DNA from: Cellulomonas fengjieae
Lineage (GTDB): Bacteria > Actinomycetota > Actinomycetes > Actinomycetales > Cellulomonadaceae
Assembly: GCF_018388465.1 (NCBI RefSeq)
Contig: NZ_CP074404.1
Coordinates: forward strand, 3,348,001-3,412,000
DNA length: 64,000 nt
Direction: 5' to 3'
The position numbers and the translations under genes were made by a program. Shown here one piece after another: positions 8,524 through 16,725 of the stretch; within the stretch, counting starts at the first letter, position 1, and every line of letters begins with the position of its first letter. The notes below the pieces were generated by a model, which made no database searches, was not told where the DNA came from, and saw only the letters and a list, made by a program, of their open reading frames with translations.

Positions 8524-8817
8524 TCACAGCGCGTCGACGACGTCCCGCCCGACCAGCTCGCTCTGCCACGACCGCACATCCGGCCGCCGCCGCAGGAGCG
8601 CCCGGCGCTCCCGCTCGGTCATCCCGCCCCACACCCCGAAGTCCATGTGGTTGTCGAGCGCGTCCGCGAGGCAGGCGAGCCGGACGGGGCACGTGTGGCA
8701 CACCGCACGAGCCTCCCGCTGTGCGGCTCCCTCCACGAAGAGGGCGTCGGGCGAGATCTTGTCCGCCGCGCACGCCGCGCCGGCGGTCCAGTGCGCGTCC
8801 TGCGCGACTGTGGTCAC
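8524..8817 (-). CDS. whiB4: WhiB-family iron-sulfur regulator (WhiB4-like by position)
   Basis: A 97-residue Wbl protein. The four cluster-binding cysteines are Cys16, Cys40, Cys43 and Cys49 (C-x23-C-x2-C-x5-C), followed by the G[VI]WGG turn (GVWGGMTERERRAL) and a basic C-terminal region that contacts DNA or sigma factor. Wbl proteins bind a [4Fe-4S] cluster that senses oxygen or nitric oxide. The WhiB4 name rests on synteny: divergent from a PonA2-type PBP, as Rv3681c is from Rv3682. A GGGAGG ribosome binding site precedes the GTG. Confidence 0.9.
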   Translation of the reverse strand: MTTVAQDAHWTAGAACAADKISPDALFVEGAAQREARAVCHTCPVRLACLADALDNHMDFGVWGGMTERERRALLRRRPDVRSWQSELVGRDVVDAL

Positions 8818-9044
8818 TGAGCCTCCCGCACACCGAGGGGGCGTGCCGTGGCGTCCGCACCCGAGTTCTTCGGGGAAACTACTGGGTGAAGCACCCCCGT
8901 GGCGAGACTCCGTTCGGGTAATTTCGTCAGGTGGACGTGTGACCAGGTCATCGGGACCGTCACGCCTGTGCAGGTCCCGTGCAGGTCGACCGGGTGCCGC
9001 GGTTCCACGCGAGGATGGACGGGGCGGCGGACTACCCTGACGGC

Positions 9045-11480
9045 ATGCCGAACCCTGCGCGCCAGCGCGGCCGACAGGTCAACGCCTTCCAGGCGTTGGC
9101 CCTTCTGCTCACCTTCGCGCTGGTCGCGGGTGTGGGCGGGGTGCTCGCCGCCGGTCTCGTCCTGCCCGGAGTCGCCGTCGCCAACGGGGTGACCGACCTG
9201 ACCGTCACCGCCTTCGACGACCTGCCGACCGAGCTGCAGGAGAAGCCGCTTCCGGAGAAGTCGGTCATCCGGGCGGCGGACGGCCAGCTGCTGGCGACGT
9301 TCTACGACCAGAACCGGGTGGTCGTCCCGCTCAGCGAGATCTCGCCGCTCCTGCAGCAGGCGGTCATCGCCACCGAGGACAAGCGGTTCTACACGCACGC
9401 CGGGGTCGACCCCACGGGCATGCTCCGCGCCCTGGTGAAGAACCAGATGGAGACCGACGGCGGCCAGGAGGGCGCGTCGACGCTCACCCAGCAGTACGTC
9501 AAGAACGTCCTCATCGACGCGGCCCTCGCCAAGGACACCGAGGCGGAGCGGCTGGAGGCCATCCGCGCCGCGCAGGAGGCCGAGGGTGCCGAGGGGTACG
9601 CCCGCAAGCTGCGCGAGGCGAAGCTCGCCATCGCCCTCGAGAAGAGGGAGACGAAGGAGCAGATCCTCGAGAAGTACCTGAACATCGCCCCGTTCGGCGC
9701 CTCCGTCTACGGCGCCGAGTCGGCCGCGCAGTACTACTTCAGCAAGCCGGCCAAGGACCTCAACTACCTCGAGGCCGCCACGATCGCGGGCGTGACGCAG
9801 AGCCCGACCAAGTGGGACCCGGTGCTCTACCCGGATGCCTCGCAGAGTCGTCGCAACATCGTCCTGCAGCTCATGCGCGACCAGGGCTACATCACCGCCG
9901 AGGAGTACGCCGCGGGCGTCGCGACCCCTCTCGTCGACACCATGCACACGCAGCCCCTGAAGCAGGGCTGCATGACCGCCGGCGACGCGGTCCCCGGGTC
10001 GGGCTACTTCTGCGACTACGTCACCAAGGTGATCCTCAACGACGAGGCGTTCGGCGCCGACCGAGCCGCCCGCAAGGGGCTGCTGTACCGCGGCGGCCTC
10101 ACGATCACGACGACGTTGGACCCCCGGCAGCAGGCGGCGGCCGACGCGGAGGTCAAGGCGGGCGTGCCGGTCGGCGACCCGTCCGGCGTGAAGTCCGCGA
10201 TCTCGGTGGTCGAGCCGCACACCGGCAAGATCACCGCGATGGCGCAGACCACCAACTTCAACCCCACGTCGAACCCGGGCCCGGGCGAGGACGCGGTCAA
10301 CTACAACACCGACGCGGCGTACGGCGCCTCGAAGGGGTTCGCCCCGGGCTCGACGTTCAAGCCGTTCACCCTGGCGCAGTGGCTCAAGGAAGGCCACAGC
10401 CTCAACGAGAGCATCAACGGCACGCCGATGCAGTACCCGATGTCGGCATTCAACGCCTCGTGCACCCGGCTCGCCGGTCCCCCGTACAAGTTCGGCAACG
10501 CCGAGGGCAAGGGCGCCGTCATGTCGGTCCTCGACGCGACGAAGAACTCGGTCAACTCCGGCTACATCGCCATGGCCACCAAGATCGACCTCTGCGGCAT
10601 GATCGACACGGCCACCTCGCTGGGCATCCACCAGGCCAACACGGGCGAGCCGTTCAAGGTCCTGCCCGCCAACGTGCTCGGGTCGGACGGGGTCGCGCCG
10701 CTCACGATGGCCGCCGCTTTCGCCGCGTTCGCCGCCGACGGCATGTTCTGCAAGCCCATCGCGATCGTCAGCGTCGTCGACACCAACGGCGCGTCCCTGC
10801 CCGTTCCGCAGGCGGGCTGCACACAGGCGCTCGAGCCGCAGATCGCCAGGGCCATGAACTTCGCGATGTCGAACGTCTGGAAGGGCACCGCCGAGTCCGT
10901 CGGCGCCCCGCCGTTCCCGTCGGCCGGCAAGACCGGCACGACGTCGGAGAACGAGTACACGTGGTTCGTCGGCTACACGCCCCGCCTGGCGGCGGCCGTC
11001 TGGGTGGGCCACAGCGAGGGCATGATCCCGGTCAAGGACGTCTGGATCGGCGGCAAGTTCGTGCGCCGGGCCTTCGGCTCGTCGGTCGCGGCTCCCACCT
11101 GGAAGCGGTTCATGACCACCGCGCTCAGCGACGGCGGAGCCAACCCCGACTTCGCGGCCCCGGCCGAGAAGGAGGTGTTCGGCGAGAAGGTCGCCGTGCC
11201 GTCCGTCGTCGGGCTCAGCGAGGGTGACGCGCGCAACCGGCTGGGCGGAGCCGGGTTCAGGACCTCCGTCGCCCCCGAGCAGGTCGGCTCGTCGCTCCCG
11301 GCGGGCACGGTGGCCGCACAGAGCCCGTCGGGCACTGCGGTCAAGGGGTCGTGGGTCACGCTGACACTGTCCAACGGTCAGCCGGCCGCGCCTCCGCCGG
11401 CGCCCGAGCAGCCCGGCCTGCCGGGGGGGCCGGGCGCAAACAGGCCAGGACCGGGCAACCCGCCCGGACAGAACCGCTAG
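9045..11480 (+). CDS. ponA2: Class A penicillin-binding protein with C-terminal PASTA domain (PonA2-like)
   Basis: An 811-residue bifunctional peptidoglycan synthase. One N-terminal membrane helix (about 15-45) is followed by the GT51 glycosyltransferase domain with EDKRFYTHAGVD and GASTLTQQYVKN. The transpeptidase domain carries GSTFKPFT (SxxK), SVNSGY (SxN) and KTGTTSEN (KTG). Near the C-terminus a single PASTA domain (VPSVVGLSEGDARNRL onward) leads to a proline/glycine-rich tail. The ATG at 9045 is preferred because TACCCT at 9033-9038 lies 6 nt before it. Its stop codon overlaps the next gene's GTG by one base. Confidence 0.93.
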   Translation: MPNPARQRGRQVNAFQALALLLTFALVAGVGGVLAAGLVLPGVAVANGVTDLTVTAFDDLPTELQEKPLPEKSVIRAADGQLLATFYDQNRVVVPLSEISPLLQQAVIATEDKRFYTHAGVDPTGMLRALVKNQMETDGGQEGASTLTQQYVKNVLIDAALAKDTEAERLEAIRAAQEAEGAEGYARKLREAKLAIALEKRETKEQILEKYLNIAPFGASVYGAESAAQYYFSKPAKDLNYLEAATIAGVTQSPTKWDPVLYPDASQSRRNIVLQLMRDQGYITAEEYAAGVATPLVDTMHTQPLKQGCMTAGDAVPGSGYFCDYVTKVILNDEAFGADRAARKGLLYRGGLTITTTLDPRQQAAADAEVKAGVPVGDPSGVKSAISVVEPHTGKITAMAQTTNFNPTSNPGPGEDAVNYNTDAAYGASKGFAPGSTFKPFTLAQWLKEGHSLNESINGTPMQYPMSAFNASCTRLAGPPYKFGNAEGKGAVMSVLDATKNSVNSGYIAMATKIDLCGMIDTATSLGIHQANTGEPFKVLPANVLGSDGVAPLTMAAAFAAFAADGMFCKPIAIVSVVDTNGASLPVPQAGCTQALEPQIARAMNFAMSNVWKGTAESVGAPPFPSAGKTGTTSENEYTWFVGYTPRLAAAVWVGHSEGMIPVKDVWIGGKFVRRAFGSSVAAPTWKRFMTTALSDGGANPDFAAPAEKEVFGEKVAVPSVVGLSEGDARNRLGGAGFRTSVAPEQVGSSLPAGTVAAQSPSGTAVKGSWVTLTLSNGQPAAPPPAPEQPGLPGGPGANRPGPGNPPGQNR

Positions 11481-12439
11481 TGGCGGTCACGCTGTCGGGC
11501 GCGGCCCGCGCCACCGGTGCCCTGGCGGCGGCCGGCGCGGGTGCGCTCGCGTACGCGTCGCTGGTCGAGGTGCGCTGGTACGCGCTGCGGGAGGTGACGG
11601 TCCCCGTGCTCCCCGCGGGCCAGGACCCGCTGCGCATCCTGCACCTGTCGGACCTGCACCTGACCCCCGGCCAGCGGCACAAGGTCGACTGGGTCAGGGA
11701 CCTGGCGACGCTGGACCCGCACCTGGTGCTCGACACGGGCGACAACTGGGCCCACCTGGACGCGATGCCCGACCTGATGGACGCCCTGGAACCGCACCTC
11801 GCGGTCCCGGGCGCGTTCGTGCTCGGCTCCAACGACTACATCGCGCCGATGCCCAAGAACCCGGCCCGCTACCTGCTGCCGGACGCCCGTCGCCGGCCCG
11901 CGGCGCCGCCGACCGAGCTGCCCTGGCGTGAGCTGGTCTCGCGGTTCCGCTCCGCCGGCTGGGTCGACCTGTCCAACCGCCGGGACGTGCTCAAGGTGGA
12001 CGGCCGTGTGCTGTCGCTCGTCGGCACCGACGACGCGCACCTGGACCGGGACGAGTTCCCGGCGGCCGGCGGACCCGACGACGCCCGCACCGGCGGCACA
12101 CCCGTCGACCTGCACCTCGGCGTCACCCATGCCCCCTATCGGCGCGTGCTGGACGCCATGCACGCCGACGACGTCGACCTCGTCATCGCCGGCCACACGC
12201 ACGGCGGTCAGCTCGCGCTGCCGTTCTGGGGCGCGCTGGTCACCAACTGCGACCTGGACACGCGCCGCGCCAAGGGCCTGCACGGCTGGCCCGGGCCGCG
12301 TCCGGACCAGCCCGGGGGCGCGGGATCCACGTGGATGCACGTGTCCGCGGGGCTCGGCACGTCGCCGTACGCGCCCGTGCGCTTCGCGTGCCGGCCGGAG
12401 GCGACGCTCCTCACACTGGTTCCGCCCGCTCACGGCTGA
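11480..12439 (+). CDS. Membrane-anchored metallophosphoesterase
   Basis: A 319-residue calcineurin-like phosphoesterase. A short N-terminal hydrophobic segment (residues 5-25) anchors it. Metal-binding motifs in order: HLSDLHLTP, LDTGDNWAH, GSNDY (in place of GNHD), VTHAPYRRV and AGHTHGGQ. The family hydrolyses phosphodiesters; the actual substrate is unknown. The GTG overlaps the PBP stop codon (TAGTG), so the pair is translationally coupled, as with ponA2 and Rv3683 in M. tuberculosis. That pairing suggests a role at the cell envelope. Confidence 0.88.
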   Translation: MAVTLSGAARATGALAAAGAGALAYASLVEVRWYALREVTVPVLPAGQDPLRILHLSDLHLTPGQRHKVDWVRDLATLDPHLVLDTGDNWAHLDAMPDLMDALEPHLAVPGAFVLGSNDYIAPMPKNPARYLLPDARRRPAAPPTELPWRELVSRFRSAGWVDLSNRRDVLKVDGRVLSLVGTDDAHLDRDEFPAAGGPDDARTGGTPVDLHLGVTHAPYRRVLDAMHADDVDLVIAGHTHGGQLALPFWGALVTNCDLDTRRAKGLHGWPGPRPDQPGGAGSTWMHVSAGLGTSPYAPVRFACRPEATLLTLVPPAHG

Positions 12440-12469
12440 TCCGGTTTCGTCCCAGCCCTGGTCGTCGGC

Positions 12470-12475
12470 TATCCT
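12470..12475 (+). promoter_or_regulatory. -10 element of the tRNA-Pro promoter
   Basis: TATCCT lies 12 nt before the first base of the tRNA. The same hexamer stands upstream of the tRNA-Ser gene in this window. No good -35 match is seen. Confidence 0.5.
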
Positions 12476-12487
12476 TACCAGGCTCCA

Positions 12488-12564
<77 letters not shown>

Positions 12565-12570
12565 GCAAGA

Positions 12571-12608
12571 ATGGCCCCTGGCCTGCGGAAACGCAGGACA
12601 GGGGCCAT
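12571..12608. terminator. Hairpin terminator after tRNA-Pro
   Basis: Outer stem ATGGCCCCT/AGGGGCCAT and inner stem CCTGCG/CGCAGG around a GAAA tetraloop, directly after the tRNA and before the stop of the convergent LacI gene. The T-tract after it is short (GTCTTT), as is usual at high GC. It could work on both strands. Confidence 0.75.
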
Positions 12609-12643
12609 GTCTTTAGGCATCTGGGCGGCCGCGCCGCACCGGA

Positions 12644-13654
12644 TCAGCGCGTGCTCTCCCGCAGGACGAGCCGGGCGCCGGCCGTGTTCGTCGCCGGTGG
12701 ACGCGATCCCCCTGCACCGTCTGCACGGATTCGCTGCTGGAGCACCGCGAGGATCTGGTCGGTGATCGCCTCGTTGCCCGGCTCCACCGACGAGAGCCGG
12801 GGAACCGTGAACTCCGCTTCGGGACCGTTGTCGAACCCGATCACCTGCACGTCCCCCGGCACCCGCAGGCCGAGGTCCGCTAACGCTCGCAGCGCTCCCA
12901 TCGCGAGCGCGTCGGTCACGCAGAACACCGCGTCGAAGGACGGGTCGCGCTCGTGCAGGGCGAGTACCGCGCGATGACCCTGGTCCGACGAGTAGGAGGG
13001 GACCTCGATGACGAGGCCCGGGTCGACCGCGAGGCCGACGTCGTCATGGGCCTCGCGGTAGCCGCGGGTGCGCAGCGAGGCCATGTCGTCGGTGTCCTCG
13101 TGCCCACCGCCGACGATCGCCACCCGGCGGGACCCCGTGCCGAGCAAGCGGCTCGTGGCGGCGCGACTTCCGCCGACGTTGTCCATCATCACGTGGTCGA
13201 ACCTGCGCGGCACCGGACTCTCCCCGATGAACACCACCGGGATCTCCAACCGCAGCCGGGTGAGGTCCGCGGGACGGAGCCGGACGAGGTTGACGATCGC
13301 GCCCTCGAACCGGCGCAGGTGCGCGGGCGAGATCGCCGCCAGCTCGCCCTCGCGGCTGCCGCCGGTGCGCTGCAGGAGCAGGTGCCAGCCGTGGCTCTCG
13401 GCCCCCGCGGCGAGCCGGTTGAACAGGTGCGCGTGGTACGGACCCTCGAGGTCCGGCAGGACGAGGCCGACCGCTCCGGTCCGGCCGGTGCGCAGGCTGC
13501 GGGCGGTCGCGTTGACCTCGTAGCCGAGCTCCGCGACCGCCGCGAGGACGCGCGCGCGGGTGCCGGGGCTGACGCCGGGCCGACCGTTGACGACGTTCGA
13601 CACGGTCATGGGCGACACGCCGGCCTGCCGGGCCACGTCGACCATCCTCACCAT
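12644..13654 (-). CDS. LacI-family transcriptional regulator of the xylan/arabinan locus
   Basis: A 336-residue repressor. The N-terminal helix-turn-helix and hinge read VDVARQAGVSPMTVSNVVNG, then the hinge NATARSLRTGRTGAVGLV. The remaining 270 residues form a periplasmic-binding-like sugar domain ending in VPRLSSVEPGNEAI. The inducer is unknown. It is last in the run permease-permease-binding protein-GH51-GH43-GH120-LacI, which makes an oligosaccharide of xylose or arabinose a likely effector. GGAAGGA precedes the ATG. A perfect 14-bp palindrome just upstream of that site is a probable autoregulatory operator. Confidence 0.92.
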   Translation of the reverse strand: MVRMVDVARQAGVSPMTVSNVVNGRPGVSPGTRARVLAAVAELGYEVNATARSLRTGRTGAVGLVLPDLEGPYHAHLFNRLAAGAESHGWHLLLQRTGGSREGELAAISPAHLRRFEGAIVNLVRLRPADLTRLRLEIPVVFIGESPVPRRFDHVMMDNVGGSRAATSRLLGTGSRRVAIVGGGHEDTDDMASLRTRGYREAHDDVGLAVDPGLVIEVPSYSSDQGHRAVLALHERDPSFDAVFCVTDALAMGALRALADLGLRVPGDVQVIGFDNGPEAEFTVPRLSSVEPGNEAITDQILAVLQQRIRADGAGGSRPPATNTAGARLVLRESTR

Positions 13655-13669
13655 GCGCTCGATCCTTCC

Positions 13670-13683
13670 AGCGGCATGCCGCT
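13670..13683. promoter_or_regulatory. Candidate LacI operator
   Basis: AGCGGCATGCCGCT is a perfect palindrome with a central CATG, of the size and symmetry LacI-family repressors use. It ends just before the GGAAGGA ribosome binding site of the adjacent LacI gene, so a bound repressor could block its expression. The link to that LacI protein is inferred from position. Confidence 0.55.
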
Positions 13684-13729
13684 CACGGGGGCGGACGTCG
13701 GCTGAAGATGGACCGCGCGCGCGGCGGGG

Positions 13730-15694
13730 TCACCAGACGCGGATGCGGCCGGCGCCGGCCGGCAGCGTCGCGAGAGGGCCGGCCGGGTAGTCCGTGCCGG
13801 CGGTCTTCACCGCGCCGAGCAGGTCGGTGTCGAGCACCAGGGCGGAGCCGTCGGCCTCCTCGAAGTCGGCGCCGACGAAGCGCACGGGCGGCAGGTCGGC
13901 GCTGGTGACCGGGCCGGACCGGACCGGCAGGGCGTCCGCGGGGACGTCGAGGTCGAGGTAGACGCGGTCCCCCTCGTCGACGACGCGCACCGCGACCGGC
14001 TCACCCAGGACGACCGGCTCCGTCTCCGACTCGTACGGGGTGGCGCCGTTGGCGTACGCGTTGTGGTGGATGTACGCGGGCTGCGCGCGACCGTGGAATC
14101 GGCGGTGGTCACCCTCGCCCTCGCGCAGGCCACCCAGGTAGTCGGCGAGCGTGGCGGGATGCCCGTCGTACCCTTGCGTGCCGAACGTGGCCCCGTCACG
14201 CGCCGCCGTGCCGGGCCGGTACGCCAGGTCGGCGTCGCCGCCCAGGAAGAGGTTGCCGAGGTAGCGGTCGTCGCCGCCGTAGACCACCGCGTACCCGCTG
14301 ACCTGGGTGCTGTGCGGCCGGTGGTACGGGGTCGCGCGGTCGATCACGGGTTCGAGCCGGACCGTTCCCGCCACGAGGTTGTGGACGAAGCCGCCACCCT
14401 GGCTGAACACCTCCAGAGCCGCCCGCGAGCCCAGGATGTTGTGGTCCACCACGTAGGGACCGTGACTGACCTCGACGAACAGGTCCCGGGTGTTCGCGTA
14501 CAGCAGGTTGCGCGTCACGCGGGTGCCCTGCGTCTGCCAGTCGAGCCAGATCCCCAGGGTGCAGTCGTGGATCCGGTTGTGCACGATCTGCACGTCGATG
14601 GCGGCGTGGAGCTTGATCCCGCCGATCTCGTGCCCGTAGAACTCGCGCTTGGTCGCGATGTGGTGGATGTGGTTGTCCTCGATCGTGGAGAACACGGCGC
14701 CGAGGTGTCCCACGATCGCGTTCTGGCCGCAGTCGAAGATCGTGTTGCGACGCACGACGTGCGATCCGATGTGCTCGCGGTCCCAGCCGATCTGCTCCGC
14801 GGCGAAGACCGACTCGAGCTGGTACTGGTAGCCGGGCTTGTCGCCGCGCTCGGTCGAGTAGTTGTGCCCGGTGGACGCCTCCTTGCCCAGGGAGATCGCC
14901 GAGCACTTGGCGTCGTGGATGACGTTGTCCTCGATGACCCAGCCCTTGGCCCAGTTGGGCCCGACGAGCCCGGGCTGGTCCGCGGTCGGCGGTGCCCACG
15001 GCGTGGCGGCGTGCGCCATCTCGAAGCCACGCACCGTGATGTAGTCGAGGTGGTGCTCCGTCGGGGAGAACACCGACCGGCGCACGTTGACCTCGACGAG
15101 CGCGACGTTGGGGTCGGCGCCGTGGAAGTTCGCCCACAGGGTCGTCGACGTCTCCCCAGGCTCGGCGTACCAGACGTAGCGCGTCTGGTCGGCGTCGGCG
15201 ATCGGCTCGGACGTCTCGGTCCATCCGTCGACGGATTCGGTGCGCCGCGGCGGGTCGGTGAGGGCGTCGACGTCGTGGACCTCGAAGAAGCTGCGCCCCT
15301 CCAGGTAGACGTCACCGAGGTGCGCGCGCTCGCCGGATGCCGGGGGGATGAGCCAGTCGCCCTGGACCTCGTGCGCGAACGGGTTGAAGTCGCCGAACAG
15401 CGTCTGCGGGATGACGACCTTCCAGACGGTCCCCGTCACCGGCGTCCAGCCGGTGATGCGCTCCGACCCCTTGATCACGACCCGCTCGCCCGGCGCCGCC
15501 TCGTAGGTGATCCGCCGCTGGTCGCTGAGGCCGCCGCGCGCCGGGGTGACCCACTCGCGGTACTCGCCCTCGTGGACCCGGACGGTGTCGCCCGGGCGCG
15601 CCAGCGCGGCGGCGCGGTTGATGGTGCGCAGAGGTGACGCCGCGGAGCCGTCGTGGTCGTCGGAGCCCGTGGTGGCGACGTGGTAGTGCGTCAT
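13730..15694 (-). CDS. GH120 beta-xylosidase
   Basis: A 654-residue cytoplasmic enzyme (no signal peptide) that should release xylose from xylo-oligosaccharides. It follows the Thermoanaerobacterium saccharolyticum XylC (GH120) sequence over its whole length, including HVATTGSDDHDGSAASP, GFEMAHAATPWAPPTADQPG and EFYGHEIGGIKLHAAIDVQI. The fold is a right-handed beta-helix. Catalytic nucleophile Asp385 is in WLDWQTQGTR and acid/base Glu408 in FVEVSHGPY; the 23-residue spacing equals Asp382/Glu405 of XylC. The ATG at 15694 starts the conserved region and has GAAGG upstream. Confidence 0.92.
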   Translation of the reverse strand: MTHYHVATTGSDDHDGSAASPLRTINRAAALARPGDTVRVHEGEYREWVTPARGGLSDQRRITYEAAPGERVVIKGSERITGWTPVTGTVWKVVIPQTLFGDFNPFAHEVQGDWLIPPASGERAHLGDVYLEGRSFFEVHDVDALTDPPRRTESVDGWTETSEPIADADQTRYVWYAEPGETSTTLWANFHGADPNVALVEVNVRRSVFSPTEHHLDYITVRGFEMAHAATPWAPPTADQPGLVGPNWAKGWVIEDNVIHDAKCSAISLGKEASTGHNYSTERGDKPGYQYQLESVFAAEQIGWDREHIGSHVVRRNTIFDCGQNAIVGHLGAVFSTIEDNHIHHIATKREFYGHEIGGIKLHAAIDVQIVHNRIHDCTLGIWLDWQTQGTRVTRNLLYANTRDLFVEVSHGPYVVDHNILGSRAALEVFSQGGGFVHNLVAGTVRLEPVIDRATPYHRPHSTQVSGYAVVYGGDDRYLGNLFLGGDADLAYRPGTAARDGATFGTQGYDGHPATLADYLGGLREGEGDHRRFHGRAQPAYIHHNAYANGATPYESETEPVVLGEPVAVRVVDEGDRVYLDLDVPADALPVRSGPVTSADLPPVRFVGADFEEADGSALVLDTDLLGAVKTAGTDYPAGPLATLPAGAGRIRVW

Positions 15695-15737
15695 CGGGTG
15701 CAACCTTCGGTCGTCGGGGTGCGGCCGTGCATGGGGG

Positions 15738-16697
15738 TCACGCCGGGTAGGCGGCGCGGAGGCGTGCCCACTCGTCACCGCACAAGGGCAGCACACCACC
15801 GTGCTTCGTGTCGGGCGGCATGCGGAACGTGTCCGTCGGGATCGGCTCCCACCGGCCGGAGGTCAGGTCCGTCGTCCGGTACCCCACGTAGCCCTGCGGG
15901 CGCCGCGAGTACTGGTCGACGAACAGGTACCAGACGTCGTCGTGGTGGTCCCGGAAGAGCACGGGCGCCTCGAGCCTGTCGTGCGCGTCGGCACCGATGC
16001 GCGTCGCCACCGTGCGGTACCCGCCGGACAGGAGCGCCGGCCCGGTCTCGTGGTAGACACGCAGCGAGCCGGGCGCGAACGACTCCTCCTTCGAGATGCG
16101 GTGCACGATGCCGTCCTCGACGAGGATCGTCGTGTCGATGACGCCGGTGCCCCGGTCGATGAGCACCTGCGTGTCCCCGAGCCGGCGGAGGTCCGGCGTC
16201 CAGGCCGCGAGGACCCGGCTGTAGGAGTCCCCGCGGTGCTCGACGTCGTCCGGCTCGTAGAGCGCCGAGGACCAGAACAGCAGGAACTCGCCCCGGTCCG
16301 GGTCGTACACGGCCTCCGGAGCCCACGCCATGCCCGCCTCGGGCGGTGCGACCTCGAGGGCCCACGGCTCCGACCACGTCACCAGGTCGGTCGATCGCCA
16401 CACGAGGATGCTGCGGCTCCCGTGGCGCGTCCACGCGTCCCAGCCGGCGTCGTCCCCGCCGTAGATGCGCAGGTCCGTGGCGACGATGTAGAACGCGTCA
16501 GGTCCCCGCACGACGAACGGGTCGCGGATCCCGGTGGTGCCCACGGTCGACCGCAGCAGGGGCGCTCCCCCGTTGAGCCGGACCCACGCGCACGGGTCGT
16601 CGCCGTCGCTGAGGGAGAAGTAGACCTGCTCCCCGTACCCGTCGGGGTCCTCGACGAAGTGCACGAGCAGGTACCCGAACCCGTCAGTCGCCGACAT
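15738..16697 (-). CDS. GH43-type glycoside hydrolase
   Basis: A 319-residue enzyme without signal peptide, predicted five-bladed beta-propeller. The three family acids can be placed: base Asp59 in GIRDPFVV, pKa-modulating Asp189 in GVIDTTILVEDG, and acid Glu243 in LEAPVLFRD, all with the usual GH43 flanks. WAPEAVYD (Glu128) is the blade motif before the second acid. GH43 members cleave arabinofuranose or xylose side groups or backbones; which one cannot be told here. GGAGGGGGAG precedes the ATG. It lies 28 bp after GH51 and 43 bp before GH120, so the three are one operon. Confidence 0.85.
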   Translation of the reverse strand: MSATDGFGYLLVHFVEDPDGYGEQVYFSLSDGDDPCAWVRLNGGAPLLRSTVGTTGIRDPFVVRGPDAFYIVATDLRIYGGDDAGWDAWTRHGSRSILVWRSTDLVTWSEPWALEVAPPEAGMAWAPEAVYDPDRGEFLLFWSSALYEPDDVEHRGDSYSRVLAAWTPDLRRLGDTQVLIDRGTGVIDTTILVEDGIVHRISKEESFAPGSLRVYHETGPALLSGGYRTVATRIGADAHDRLEAPVLFRDHHDDVWYLFVDQYSRRPQGYVGYRTTDLTSGRWEPIPTDTFRMPPDTKHGGVLPLCGDEWARLRAAYPA

Positions 16698-16725
16698 GGC
16701 TCTCCCCCTCCGTGGCCGCCAGCGC

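Noticed and set aside
8513..8526. TCGGAGCGCTCTCA, 12 of 14 match to the CelR box
   Set aside because: It covers the 3' end of the whiB gene, with no promoter for a glycan gene nearby, so it is probably chance in a GC-rich genome.
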